Assembly: GCA_937883755.1 (NCBI GenBank) | Contig: CAKZYA010000006.1 | Span: 124,001-188,000 of the forward strand | DNA length: 64,000 nucleotides | DNA from: an uncultured Flammeovirgaceae bacterium | GTDB taxonomy: Bacteria; Bacteroidota; Bacteroidia; Cytophagales; Cyclobacteriaceae | Direction of reading: 5' to 3' | Shown here: piece after piece, positions 51,757 through 60,395 of the stretch | How positions within the stretch are numbered: the first letter of the stretch is position 1 | How the letters are laid out: each line of letters opens with the position of its first letter | Made by a program: the position numbers and the translations under genes | Notes under the pieces: generated by a model | What the model was told of the DNA's origin: nothing | What the model saw: the letters and a program-made list of their open reading frames with translations, nothing else | Databases searched by the model: none

Positions 51757-52257
51757 TTAATATTTTTTATTTCCCTCTTCATCAAACTCAAGAATTGTTA
51801 AATCTATCGGGCGCACTATCTTGACATGACCACCTTCTTCTCCATCAGCCCATTTAGTATCTAAATCATTAGCTTCAAAAATTTTGTCTCTGTCAATGAT
51901 CACGCTACAATATGGATGATCGACCAAACCTGCAGGGCCATCAATGATTGTTCGGCAGTTTAGACGATGAGACAGCCTAGAAGCTAGAAATAACTCTCTT
52001 TCTTCAGTATTTTCTTCTGGCGTTCTAAATAAAGTTATTATAGTTCTAAATTCGCTTACATGGGACTTTATTTGTAATGCAAATCCAGAAAAATTATCAG
52101 GAATATCTTCGTCATGACGGTTTGTTTTCCCATCATATACATAAGTTTTTTCAAAATTACCTTCCCAATTAATCAATTCCTTTTTTGGAAATAGAGAATG
52201 AATAACTCTGAGAATCTCCATTCTGGGAACTTCTGTTTCTAATCCTATGACTTCCAT
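51757..52257 (-). CDS. Unknown protein downstream of phhA
   Basis: 166 residues, ATG start, no signal peptide. Mixed alpha/beta pattern; notable segments are EVPRMEILRVIHSLFPKKEL, SEFRTIITLFRTPEEN and HPYCSVIIDRDKIFEANDLD. It is A/T-rich. It begins 18 bp after phhA on the same strand, so it could be cotranscribed, but nothing suggests a role in aromatic degradation. No family recognised. Confidence 0.65.
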   Translation of the reverse strand: MEVIGLETEVPRMEILRVIHSLFPKKELINWEGNFEKTYVYDGKTNRHDEDIPDNFSGFALQIKSHVSEFRTIITLFRTPEENTEERELFLASRLSHRLNCRTIIDGPAGLVDHPYCSVIIDRDKIFEANDLDTKWADGEEGGHVKIVRPIDLTILEFDEEGNKKY

Positions 52258-52275
52258 TTTTTAGCTTGCTTTCAG

Positions 52276-53025
52276 CTACACACTAGTAGCAAAATTAGCT
52301 TCGGGCTGGTTGGCGTGAACCAGCAAGTATTCCTCAATTTGATCAGTAGAGTGAAATAGCTGCTCATAAGAATCAATCACCCAGTACTGCTTTTGGAAGA
52401 CGTCTTTGCGATAGGCGGTTTCCATAATATGGGCTACATCATAAGGATGACGCATTGCTTCCTCGCTCAAACTATATTTGGTTTCTCCGGCCGAAGAGAG
52501 GATACCCGCTCCGTAGATACGTACCTTATCTTCTTCTTTAATTAAGCCGAATTCTACTGTGAACCAATAAATACGTGAAATCAAATGTATTGCCCAGGGA
52601 TTCTCAATATAGCGCAACGCAATTTTACTCAGCTCTTGTAGATAATCCACGAACGGCTGATTTGTTAGTACCGGTACGTGCCCAAATATATCGTGAAACA
52701 TATCCGGTTCTTCAAGATAATCAAGCTGGCTTAGTTTCCGCAGCCAGGTAGAAGAAGGAAACTTGCGGTTGGAGAGCAACTGGAAGAAAATGTCGTCATC
52801 AATTAGACCAGGCACTACGTGGATACTCCAGCCAGTGAGTTGCGTAAGTACTTTATTTGTTTCCTCAAAGTTCGGAATTTTATCGGCGGTAAAGTTGATC
52901 TTTTTCAACCCATCCAAATACGCCTGAGAGGCTGCATTCGGTAAGTTCACGATCTGCCGTTCGTATAACAGTTTCCAAACTTTAAAATCCTCTTCGGTAT
53001 ACTTATTATATTCTTGTCGCATCAT
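52276..53025 (-). CDS. phhA: Phenylalanine 4-monooxygenase
   Basis: 249 residues, monodomain bacterial type. The iron ligands are visible: MFHDIFGHVPVL (His111 and His116) and WFTVEFGLIKEED (Glu158). GWSIHVVPGLI and FPSSTWLR are also family motifs. It hydroxylates phenylalanine to tyrosine with a reduced pterin. It is the last aromatic-degradation gene of the operon, feeding phenylalanine into the tyrosine pathway encoded upstream. Confidence 0.95.
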   Translation of the reverse strand: MMRQEYNKYTEEDFKVWKLLYERQIVNLPNAASQAYLDGLKKINFTADKIPNFEETNKVLTQLTGWSIHVVPGLIDDDIFFQLLSNRKFPSSTWLRKLSQLDYLEEPDMFHDIFGHVPVLTNQPFVDYLQELSKIALRYIENPWAIHLISRIYWFTVEFGLIKEEDKVRIYGAGILSSAGETKYSLSEEAMRHPYDVAHIMETAYRKDVFQKQYWVIDSYEQLFHSTDQIEEYLLVHANQPEANFATSV

Positions 53026-53067
53026 GGGTGTTGTTGTTTAATTATTCAATTGTTTATTGCTCACTGC

Positions 53068-53961
53068 TTATTGTAAACTGAGTAAAGCAGCCCAGGCTTT
53101 GTCAATCTCACCCCGGGATAGATAATTTTTAGCAGCCCAATGCATAATTTCAGGTGATCGGGTTGTGTCCTGTTCGTACCGCATCAGCGCGGCTTGAATG
53201 GTACTTTCGTTGCGATAGCGTTGCACCAGATCGCCGTTCGGAATTTGGGGTACGTTGGCCAGTTGAGCGAGATCACTTCCTGAAAGTACGGTGCTGGTTC
53301 GGATAGCTTCGGGTAATTGATCTACTCCAATTCCTTTTTCTCGCACCGGGCGTAGTGTCTCAAAAATGGCATCGCCAGTGGCTCGGCAGTACAGGCTACC
53401 GCCCATTCTCCCTATCGCATCTAATCGGAATGGATCAATAAGTCCGTCCTCGCCAATTACTTCTTCGTTAACATGTACTAGTAATACTTCACAGATCACA
53501 ATATTGCCAGCTCCACCTCCTTCGCCCAGCGGTAACACTTGTTTCACTTTACATTCAAAAGCCACTGGCGACTCTGCTACACGGGGTGGTTTTACGGTCT
53601 CTGATGGTGCTTCGGTCAAGCCAGCCTTGGTAAATTCGTTGATGCCTTTTTCGTAAGCGGTGCTGGTGAGTGACATCTGCTCTACTAGAGCGTGGTTCAC
53701 GATATTGATGGTTACTTCAGGGTGCTCCTGCACGTTGTCGAGCGTGTTTTTGGTGCTTCCGTTTCGTACGCTGTTCACAGGAGCAAAGATCAGCACAGGA
53801 GGTTTGGAGCTTACCGCATTGAAGAAGCTGTAAGGGCTTAGGTTTACTTTTCCTCTGGCACTCATGGAGCTTACAAAAGCAATAGGGCGTGGTACTACAG
53901 CACTGATCATGTAGCGGTAAAAATCCTGGGTGCTTACTTCGCTCGGGCGGATGATTTTCAT
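53068..53961 (-). CDS. Flavin reductase-like FMN-binding protein
   Basis: 297 residues. The first ~200 are an FMN-binding split barrel of the flavin reductase family: VVPRPIAFVSSMSARGKVNL, SPYSFFNAVSSKPPVLIFAP, HALVEQMSLTSTAYEKGINE. The C-terminal ~90 residues are helical and unusual. It overlaps fahA by 4 bp (ATGA), so it is translationally coupled. Homologs next to homogentisate genes are common; the exact role is unclear. Confidence 0.85.
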   Translation of the reverse strand: MKIIRPSEVSTQDFYRYMISAVVPRPIAFVSSMSARGKVNLSPYSFFNAVSSKPPVLIFAPVNSVRNGSTKNTLDNVQEHPEVTINIVNHALVEQMSLTSTAYEKGINEFTKAGLTEAPSETVKPPRVAESPVAFECKVKQVLPLGEGGGAGNIVICEVLLVHVNEEVIGEDGLIDPFRLDAIGRMGGSLYCRATGDAIFETLRPVREKGIGVDQLPEAIRTSTVLSGSDLAQLANVPQIPNGDLVQRYRNESTIQAALMRYEQDTTRSPEIMHWAAKNYLSRGEIDKAWAALLSLQ

Positions 53962-55196
53962 AGGCTTGGTAAAATTTTAGTGCGCACTTCTCCGAAACTC
54001 ACTCGGATATCTTCTTTCTCGGCACAACCTCGTAAGGTGACCGTATCTCCATCTTCCAGATAGGTACGCATTTGGTTCGCATTTATTTTTAGTGGTCGTT
54101 CACCGTTCCAACTTAGTTCGAGTAAGCTGCCGTAGCTACTGGGTTCGTTACCACTAATGGTACCGGAAGCAAGTAAATCCCCTACTCGCATATTACAGCC
54201 GTTTACGGTATGGTGAGCTAGCATCTGTCCTACACTCCAGTACATATTCCTGAAATTGGTTCGACTGACGACTGCCTCACTTTCTCCTTCGGGTTGAATA
54301 GCTACTTCCAAAGTAATATCAAAGTTGCAATTATCGGAAGTTTGTAGATACGGTAGTGGCTCCGGCTGCTGTTCAGACCCATCAACCTGGAAAGGTTCTA
54401 AAGCTTCTAGCGGCACTATCCACGGAGAAATGGATGAAGCAAAGTTCTTTCCTAGAAATGGTCCCAGCGGTACGTACTCCCAACGTTGAATATCTCGTGC
54501 CGACCAGTCGTTAAACAATACGAATCCGAAGATATAATCTTCCATTTCTTCCGGTCGCAGAGAACTTCCTAGCTCAGAATCTTTTCCAACAACTGCCGCT
54601 ATCTCCAGCTCAAAATCTAGTGATTGGGTTGGGCTGAATATAGGTTGATCAGAATCTTTAGGCATGATCTGACCCTTCGGACGGTGAATATCAGTACCGG
54701 AAACTACGATGGATGAAGCCCGACCGTGGTAGGCAATCGGCATATGCTTCCAATTGGGCATTAAAGCATTTTCTTTTCCTCGGAACATAGTGCCCACGTT
54801 AGTAGCGTGAGCTTCGCTGGCGTAGAAATCTGTATAATCTCCAATTTCTAATGGCAAATGCATTTTCGCTTCGGATTGAGCTACGAAACATTCCTTCCGA
54901 AAATGTTGAAGTGGAGAATCAGTCTGGGTAAGCCAATCGGTAAGCCGTTTTCGTACTGCCTGCCACGTGGGTTTTCCTAACTGAATAAAGGCATTCAACG
55001 ATGGCTGTTCTAGTATCTCCAGCTCAATGGATAAACTCTGAAAATAGCCTCGCATTGCCACTGCCGCCAAGTCAATAATCTGATCACCAATAGCTACTCC
55101 TACTCGGGGGCGTCGCGACGGTGTGGAAAACACCCCGTAAGGTAAATTGTGAATACTAAAGTCACTTTCAGGCGATATGTCTAGCCAGGTGTTCAA
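53958..55196 (-). CDS. fahA: Fumarylacetoacetase
   Basis: 412 residues. The start is probably the TTG at 55196: the frame is closed by a stop just before it, and the N-terminus there (WLDISPESDFSIHNLPYGVF) matches the family. The catalytic region has YTDFYASEAHATNVG, PIAYHGRASSIVVSG, LDFELEIAAVVG and DWSARDIQRWEYVPLGPFLG. It cleaves fumarylacetoacetate to fumarate and acetoacetate, the last step of tyrosine breakdown. It is cotranscribed with the flavin reductase and the dehydrogenase gene. Confidence 0.95.
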   Translation of the reverse strand: MNTWLDISPESDFSIHNLPYGVFSTPSRRPRVGVAIGDQIIDLAAVAMRGYFQSLSIELEILEQPSLNAFIQLGKPTWQAVRKRLTDWLTQTDSPLQHFRKECFVAQSEAKMHLPLEIGDYTDFYASEAHATNVGTMFRGKENALMPNWKHMPIAYHGRASSIVVSGTDIHRPKGQIMPKDSDQPIFSPTQSLDFELEIAAVVGKDSELGSSLRPEEMEDYIFGFVLFNDWSARDIQRWEYVPLGPFLGKNFASSISPWIVPLEALEPFQVDGSEQQPEPLPYLQTSDNCNFDITLEVAIQPEGESEAVVSRTNFRNMYWSVGQMLAHHTVNGCNMRVGDLLASGTISGNEPSSYGSLLELSWNGERPLKINANQMRTYLEDGDTVTLRGCAEKEDIRVSFGEVRTKILPSL

Positions 55197-55213
55197 TTAA
55201 TCGTTTACACTTA

Positions 55214-56509
55214 TTAATAAGCCCCCACATTTGCTCCTTCGGAGGTAAGATGACCAAGCGGAGATTCTAGTGGTTCTTCTTTTCCTAGTAGTTCCTGCAA
55301 AGCAATCTCGAAAGCGGTTTTCGCCAAATTCTCCTTGTTAGGGTTTTTCGAGTATACTTTCTCTAACGCTTGACGGATAGTGTCGGATACATCCTGAAGG
55401 ATGGCTTCGTCGGTAAGCTCATTCTTGGTTTCCATCAGGTAAGCAAATACCCGCGCCATGCCACAGTTAGCAATAAAATCTGGGATTAATGAAACCTGCT
55501 CATCGGTGTAGGCCGCAATAGGGCCGAAAAAGATTTGAGGATCTTGAAAAGGTACATTCGCTCCACTGGCAATCACTTCCAGATTATGATCAATCATTGT
55601 CTCTACCTGCTCCTGTGTTACCAAGCGGGAAGCGGCTGCTGGAATGAAAATTTCAGCTCCGGTGCTCCAAACTCGCTCGTTTATCCCTTCAAACGAAAGT
55701 AGATTATCTGCGTATAGCGTATTCTGAAACCGATTCAGGAAAAGTTGCTTCACTTCTTCGTAGGTAAATCCATCTGGGTTAATCAGTCCACCTACTCGGT
55801 CAATAATTCCGACGATCTTCACTCCGCTTTTCGCTAAATAGTAACCAGCGGCACCACCTACGTTACCCCATCCCTGAATGATAGCTCGCTTGCCTTCGGC
55901 ACTACCGTCCCACAAGTCGTAGTAGTGCAACACCGACTGAGCTACTCCGTAGCCGGTCACCATATCAGCCACTGTATATTTCCGCTCAATAGAGGGAGTA
56001 TAGTGGGGATCTTCCAGTTTTTTAATAACTCCCTGCCGAAGTTGCCCCAGTTGCTTAATCTTCTGAGGATCAGTTGACTGGTAATGCCCGGTCACAATAC
56101 CTTCCTGTGGATGCCATAGCCCGTAGCTCTCAGTAATCGGAATTACATCGTGAATTTCGTCTACGTTCAGATCACCGCCAGTGCCATAGTAGTTTTTGAG
56201 CAGTGGAGTAACAGCTTTATACCAACGCTCCAGCACTCCTTGTTTTCGCATATCATTCGGATCAAAGTTGATTCCTGATTTCGCCCCACCAATGGCGGGT
56301 CCTGATACGGTGAACTTAATTTCCATAGTCTTCGCTAGCGATTCTACCTCGTGGCGATCTAGTCCTTTCCGCATTCGGGTTCCCCCTCCGGCCGCTCCGC
56401 CCCGCAAGGAGTTAATTACTACCCAACCTTCGGCTTCGGTTTCGGGGTCATTCCATTCAAAAACCACTTCCGGTTTCTTCTCTTCAAATTCTTTTAACAG
56501 ATCATTCAT
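55214..56509 (-). CDS. Glu/Leu/Phe/Val-type amino acid dehydrogenase
   Basis: 431 residues. The substrate region has GAAGGGTRMRKGLDRHEVES, AKTMEIKFTVSGPAIGGAKSG with the catalytic Lys, and the NAD-binding domain has IIQGWGNVGGAAGYYLAKSG. This group deaminates amino acids to 2-oxo acids. Its place between fahA and hmgA suggests it may act on phenylalanine or tyrosine, or handle the released nitrogen via glutamate; the sequence does not settle the substrate. It lies 17 bp before fahA. Confidence 0.9.
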   Translation of the reverse strand: MNDLLKEFEEKKPEVVFEWNDPETEAEGWVVINSLRGGAAGGGTRMRKGLDRHEVESLAKTMEIKFTVSGPAIGGAKSGINFDPNDMRKQGVLERWYKAVTPLLKNYYGTGGDLNVDEIHDVIPITESYGLWHPQEGIVTGHYQSTDPQKIKQLGQLRQGVIKKLEDPHYTPSIERKYTVADMVTGYGVAQSVLHYYDLWDGSAEGKRAIIQGWGNVGGAAGYYLAKSGVKIVGIIDRVGGLINPDGFTYEEVKQLFLNRFQNTLYADNLLSFEGINERVWSTGAEIFIPAAASRLVTQEQVETMIDHNLEVIASGANVPFQDPQIFFGPIAAYTDEQVSLIPDFIANCGMARVFAYLMETKNELTDEAILQDVSDTIRQALEKVYSKNPNKENLAKTAFEIALQELLGKEEPLESPLGHLTSEGANVGAY

Positions 56510-56522
56510 TTTTTTAGCGTTT

Positions 56523-56593
56523 AGTCCACGGTCGATAGACCACAGTTTCTATACACGTAACTTGTATTTTCTGTGGACAGTCGACTATGGACT
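56523..56593. repeat. Imperfect 23-bp inverted repeat between dehydrogenase and hmgA
   Basis: The left arm 56523-56545 (starts AGTCCACGGTCGA) and the right arm 56571-56593 match in 18 of 23 positions with a 25-base loop. It lies in the 93-bp gap inside the operon. It resembles the inverted repeat after folK in layout though not in sequence. Confidence 0.7.
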
Positions 56594-56602
56594 GTGAACT
56601 AA

Positions 56603-57760
56603 TCAAACTTTCCACGAATAAATATACTCTTGGTCTTCAATCTCCAACGCTTGTTTGGTTAGCTTCAAAGGATGGAAGGTGTCTACCATCACCGCTAATT
56701 CTTCGGTACCCTTTTTGCCAATGGAAGCTTCGGCGGTGCCGGGGTGGGGGCCGTGGGGCATTCCACCAGGGTGCAGCGTAAACGACGCTCGCTCCACTCC
56801 TTTTCTGCTCATGAAGTTACCTTCAGCGTAGAATAGCACCTCATCCGAATCAATATTGGAGTGACTGTACGGAGCCGGGATAGACTGTGGATGGTAATCG
56901 AACAGCCGGGGTACAAAGGAGCAAACCACAAAGTTGTGTCCTTCAAACATCTGATGTACCGGAGGCGGCTGATGAATACGCCCGGTGATCGGCTCAAAAT
57001 CGTGAATAGAGATCGCATAAGGGTACATGTATCCGTCCCACCCTACTACATCAAATGGGTGATGGGTATAGATAAAGCTTTGTAGCTGATTATGCTTCGC
57101 AATTTTCACCTCAAAGCCACCTGCTTCGTCTTTGGCTTCTATAAATTCTGGGGTTTTAATGTCGCGCTCGCAAAACGGACTATGTTCCAGCAACTGCCCA
57201 AATTGGTTGTGGTATTTACGAGGGAATTTTATCTCTGAATAACTTTCAATCACCAGAAAGCGACAGGGCTTGTCTAAATTGATCTTCCATTGATGGGTAA
57301 TGGTACGGGGCACGTGTACGTAATCGCCCTGCGTGAACTTCACACTCCCCAATGGGCTAAGCAATTCTCCTTCACCATCGTGCACGTACACTAGCTCGTC
57401 GGCCGAAGCATTTCGGAAGAAGTAACGCATATTTTCGGTGGGCTGGCACATGGCCAGACGAACATCATTATTGCCCATCACGTGTTGCCGACCACTCAGC
57501 CAATCACCTTTTGGCTGTATATTTTTCCCCAGTAGGTGGCGGTGCTGCATGTTTTTTTCATCAGCATAATCGATACCGAAATGCACGGGCTTTCCCACCC
57601 TGTCAATAGAAGTAGGCGGGTTGATATGGTAGGCAATAGACGATATACCACTGAAGCCTTCCGCTCCAATTACTTCTTCATAATACAACGAGCCATCCGG
57701 TTGCCGGAATTGAGTATGTCGCTTGGGCGGAACCTCTCCGCGTTGAATGTAATAAGCCAT
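56603..57760 (-). CDS. hmgA: Homogentisate 1,2-dioxygenase
   Basis: 385 residues. It starts MAYYIQRGEVPPKRHTQFRQ and has the long cupin fold: FHDFEP-like CSFVPRLFDYHP, PPVHQMFEGHNFVVCSF with iron-site residues, GEGELLSPLG and the C-terminal LHPGGMPHGPHPGTAE with the His ligands. It opens homogentisate to maleylacetoacetate. It is the second gene of the operon, following hppD by 61 bp. Confidence 0.95.
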   Translation of the reverse strand: MAYYIQRGEVPPKRHTQFRQPDGSLYYEEVIGAEGFSGISSIAYHINPPTSIDRVGKPVHFGIDYADEKNMQHRHLLGKNIQPKGDWLSGRQHVMGNNDVRLAMCQPTENMRYFFRNASADELVYVHDGEGELLSPLGSVKFTQGDYVHVPRTITHQWKINLDKPCRFLVIESYSEIKFPRKYHNQFGQLLEHSPFCERDIKTPEFIEAKDEAGGFEVKIAKHNQLQSFIYTHHPFDVVGWDGYMYPYAISIHDFEPITGRIHQPPPVHQMFEGHNFVVCSFVPRLFDYHPQSIPAPYSHSNIDSDEVLFYAEGNFMSRKGVERASFTLHPGGMPHGPHPGTAEASIGKKGTEELAVMVDTFHPLKLTKQALEIEDQEYIYSWKV

Positions 57761-57821
57761 CGGTTTAATGTTTGATGATTAATGACGGATGAATAATGAA
57801 AAAGCGACTAATCATTAGTCA

Positions 57822-58949
57822 TTATAAATTGCCACGTAATGCCTGTTCCCTTTCAATTGCTTCAAATAGGGCTTTAAAATTGCCTTTTCCGAAGGATCGA
57901 GCCCCTTTTCGTTCAATGATCTCGTAAAATACGGTCGGTCGATCCTGCACTGGTTTGGTGAAGATTTGTAGCAGATAACCCTCATCATCGCGATCAACCA
58001 GAATGCCTAACTTACGCAGTTCTTCTATCGGCTCGTCAATATCTCCTACCCGATCCTTTAGATCATCATAATAATTGTCCGGCACATGCAGAAACGCTAC
58101 ACCGTTGTTTCGTAATTGGGTGATGGTCTGAATGATGTTATCAGTAGCGATAGCAATATGTTGTACTCCGGCTCCTCGGTAAAACTCCAAGTACTCGTCA
58201 ATCTGGCTCTTCTTTAAGCCCGGCGCGGGTTCGTTAATTGGGAATTTGATACGCTCATTGCCGTTCGACATTACCTTCGACATCAGTGCCGTGTACTTGG
58301 TAGAAATATCCTTGTCGTCGAAGGAAACCAGTTGCTTGAAACCCATCACATCGGCGTAGAAATCAACGAAGGCGTTCATATCACCTAGTTCTACGTTGCC
58401 GACAATATGATCTACGTACTTAAGCCCTACGCTTCGGTTTTGTAGGTAAGGGTTGTCAATTTTCTTGAATCCAGGCATAAAAAAGCCCCGGTATTTCTTG
58501 TTTTCTACAAAAGTGTGGATGGTATCGCCATAGGTTTTAATAGAGGATATCACAATCTCACCATCTTCGTCAGAATAAACCTGAGGTTCTGCTACAGATT
58601 CAGCTCCACGCTGCGTGGTGGTTTGAAAAGCTTCGCGAGCGTCTTCTACCCACAGTGCAATATCCCGCACTCCGTCACCATGGCGAAAAACATGATCAGC
58701 AATGAAACCTTCAGGCTTGATGGGAGAGGTCAGGATAAAGCGCACCTTATTTTGCTGAAGCAGATAACTAGCCCGGTCGCGATGCCCGGTTTCAGGGCCT
58801 AGGTAGCCAATAATATCATAACCGAAAGTATAGTGGTAGTAAAATGCCGCTTGCTTGGCATTACCGACGTAGAACTCAATGTAAAAAGTACCATTAATCG
58901 GCAAAAAATCTTGCTCGGCTGCTTCTTGAATAATTCCTTGAGTTTGCAT
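57822..58949 (-). CDS. hppD: 4-hydroxyphenylpyruvate dioxygenase
   Basis: 375 residues. The two vicinal-oxygen-chelate halves are clear. Iron ligands are in YVDHIVGNVELG (His), GAGVQHIAIATDNI (His) and TVFYEIIERKGARSFGKGNF (Glu). It converts 4-hydroxyphenylpyruvate to homogentisate. It is the first gene of the aromatic operon and is divergent from the Lrp-type regulator across 294 bp. Confidence 0.96.
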   Translation of the reverse strand: MQTQGIIQEAAEQDFLPINGTFYIEFYVGNAKQAAFYYHYTFGYDIIGYLGPETGHRDRASYLLQQNKVRFILTSPIKPEGFIADHVFRHGDGVRDIALWVEDAREAFQTTTQRGAESVAEPQVYSDEDGEIVISSIKTYGDTIHTFVENKKYRGFFMPGFKKIDNPYLQNRSVGLKYVDHIVGNVELGDMNAFVDFYADVMGFKQLVSFDDKDISTKYTALMSKVMSNGNERIKFPINEPAPGLKKSQIDEYLEFYRGAGVQHIAIATDNIIQTITQLRNNGVAFLHVPDNYYDDLKDRVGDIDEPIEELRKLGILVDRDDEGYLLQIFTKPVQDRPTVFYEIIERKGARSFGKGNFKALFEAIEREQALRGNL

Positions 58950-59151
58950 AAATAATTACTTTTTATGATCACCTAGTAAACAAGATTACTAACAATACAT
59001 TAATAGAATTATTAGTTATGAGATTGTAATTTATATATCACTAATTTTCACGCTAAATATTTTTATTTTATTAAAATCTCTGACATTACTTATTCTTTAA
59101 GACGAATAAACAATATCGGAGGTTTTATTGCCTTCTCTCTAACAAATTTAG

Positions 59152-59206
59152 TTAAGTATCTTTTGAGATTACTTTAAAATATTTAGTATATATTTATAAT
59201 ACTTAA
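59152..59206. promoter_or_regulatory. Inverted repeat in hppD-lrp intergenic region, possible regulator site
   Basis: TTAAGTAT (59152-59159) and ATACTTAA (59199-59206) are perfect inverses, 39 bases apart, in a very A/T-rich stretch just before the Lrp-type gene. Lrp proteins often bind A/T-rich repeated sites and regulate the divergent gene. The assignment is a guess from position. Confidence 0.35.
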
Positions 59207-59243
59207 TAAAATTAATAATCAGAGAAACTTAACTACGGTATTA

Positions 59244-59660
59244 GTGGATATAGATCAGCTTAATCAGGGAATTCTTAGAAAATTACAAGAAAATGCGCGA
59301 GTTTCAGTATCCGAAATTAGCAAAGAAGTGGGGCTTACTGCCCCAGCAGTAGCTGAGCGAATCCGGCGGATGGAAGAGGCAGGAATTATCCAGGCTTACC
59401 GGGTAGAGCTCGACTATGAAAAGCTAGGTTACGCCTTGCAAGCGTTCGTGACAATACGGATTTACGCTAACCAAAGCCAACGCCTGATTCATTTCTTGGA
59501 GCGGCAAAAAGAAGTTCAGGCTTGTTACGCGGTTACTGGCCGGGAAGGTTACTACATCGAGTTAAGAGCGTCTAGTTTACAAGAATTAGAACACTTCATT
59601 ATGAAACTGACTGAGTTCGGCGAACCCAATACTTCTATCGTGCTTTCCAAAGTAATATAG
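59244..59660 (+). CDS. Lrp/AsnC-family transcriptional regulator
   Basis: 138 residues from a GTG start. The helix-turn-helix is ILRKLQENARVSVSEISKEV followed by GLTAPAVAERIRRMEEAGII. The C-terminal RAM (ligand) domain starts YALQAFVTIRI and includes VTGREGYYIELRASSLQEL. It is divergent from hppD. Lrp-type proteins respond to amino acids, so phenylalanine or tyrosine control of the adjacent operon is likely. Confidence 0.93.
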   Translation: MDIDQLNQGILRKLQENARVSVSEISKEVGLTAPAVAERIRRMEEAGIIQAYRVELDYEKLGYALQAFVTIRIYANQSQRLIHFLERQKEVQACYAVTGREGYYIELRASSLQELEHFIMKLTEFGEPNTSIVLSKVI

Positions 59661-59688
59661 TCAGCTTCTACGATCCATAACAGCTTCT

Positions 59689-60216
59689 TTACTTTACGCC
59701 CTGAGCGGTAGTCCACCAACCATTTCTCTTTCTGATGTATACAATTTGTCCGGTATGGTAAGCCGTATGCGAAAGCATGTTAGAAATCTCGGTTCCGACG
59801 CTATCTAGCTGTTGCGCTGTAGCGTGCTCTACGGCCTGTTGCCATTGGGTTTGGATACTATCGGCTTTTCTCACAGCTATGCTCCAGTCCAGATCATCAA
59901 ACTTTCGAAAGGTGGTTTCATTATCCCCGTTAAAATCAGTGACTACTTCTCCTTGAACTACCCTCAAAACTCGTTCATTCCAGAATACTACGTGTGATAA
60001 TAATTCCCGAATGGAATGAAGGTCAGTGCTATCTCGCCAATCCGCTTGCTCGGCGGTGAGTCCTTCTATGGCAATACCCAGTGGAACGTACCAATCTTTA
60101 GTGGTGTGGTTATTAGCGATTTCTTCTAACAAGACTTTTCTGACGCTATTGGTCTCTGGCTGAGCCGTACAACTCAACAGGAGAATGATAAAACTAGAAA
60201 TGATGATAATTTTCAT
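59689..60216 (-). CDS. DinB-like lipoprotein
   Basis: 175 residues. The signal peptide ends with a lipobox (FIILLLSCTAQ). The rest is a DinB-type four-helix bundle with metal-ligand-like His residues in IRELLSHVVFWNERVLRVV and MLSHTAYHTGQIVYIRKRNG. DinB-type proteins bind a divalent metal; some are thiol-dependent transferases. Its exported location is uncommon for the group. Function unknown. Confidence 0.8.
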   Translation of the reverse strand: MKIIIISSFIILLLSCTAQPETNSVRKVLLEEIANNHTTKDWYVPLGIAIEGLTAEQADWRDSTDLHSIRELLSHVVFWNERVLRVVQGEVVTDFNGDNETTFRKFDDLDWSIAVRKADSIQTQWQQAVEHATAQQLDSVGTEISNMLSHTAYHTGQIVYIRKRNGWWTTAQGVK

Positions 60217-60366
60217 AGTGTGAGAGTAAAAGGTATCACTAGTTGCGGCAAGTAATCTGATTTTTTTTAAAGTCTTCCAACCATTTTAGCTAAAGCGGGG
60301 TCGGTGTAAGTAATAGATCATGTAGCATTATGCTAGCAATGAAGAAGTACGTTTGGAAGTAAACGG

Positions 60367-60395
60367 ACCGGCAGTTGGCTAAGCGAACTGTCGGT
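60367..60395. terminator. Hairpin at the 3' end of threonine aldolase gene
   Basis: ACCGGCAGTT (60367-60376) pairs with AACTGTCGGT (60386-60395) with one wobble. The ltaE stop codon falls in the loop. The T-run on the minus strand is weak, so terminator activity is plausible but not certain. Confidence 0.5.

Noticed and set aside
56196-56597. 133-residue plus-strand frame opposite the dehydrogenase gene
   Set aside because: It is antisense to the dehydrogenase motifs; Ser/Pro-rich translation is typical of a shadow frame.
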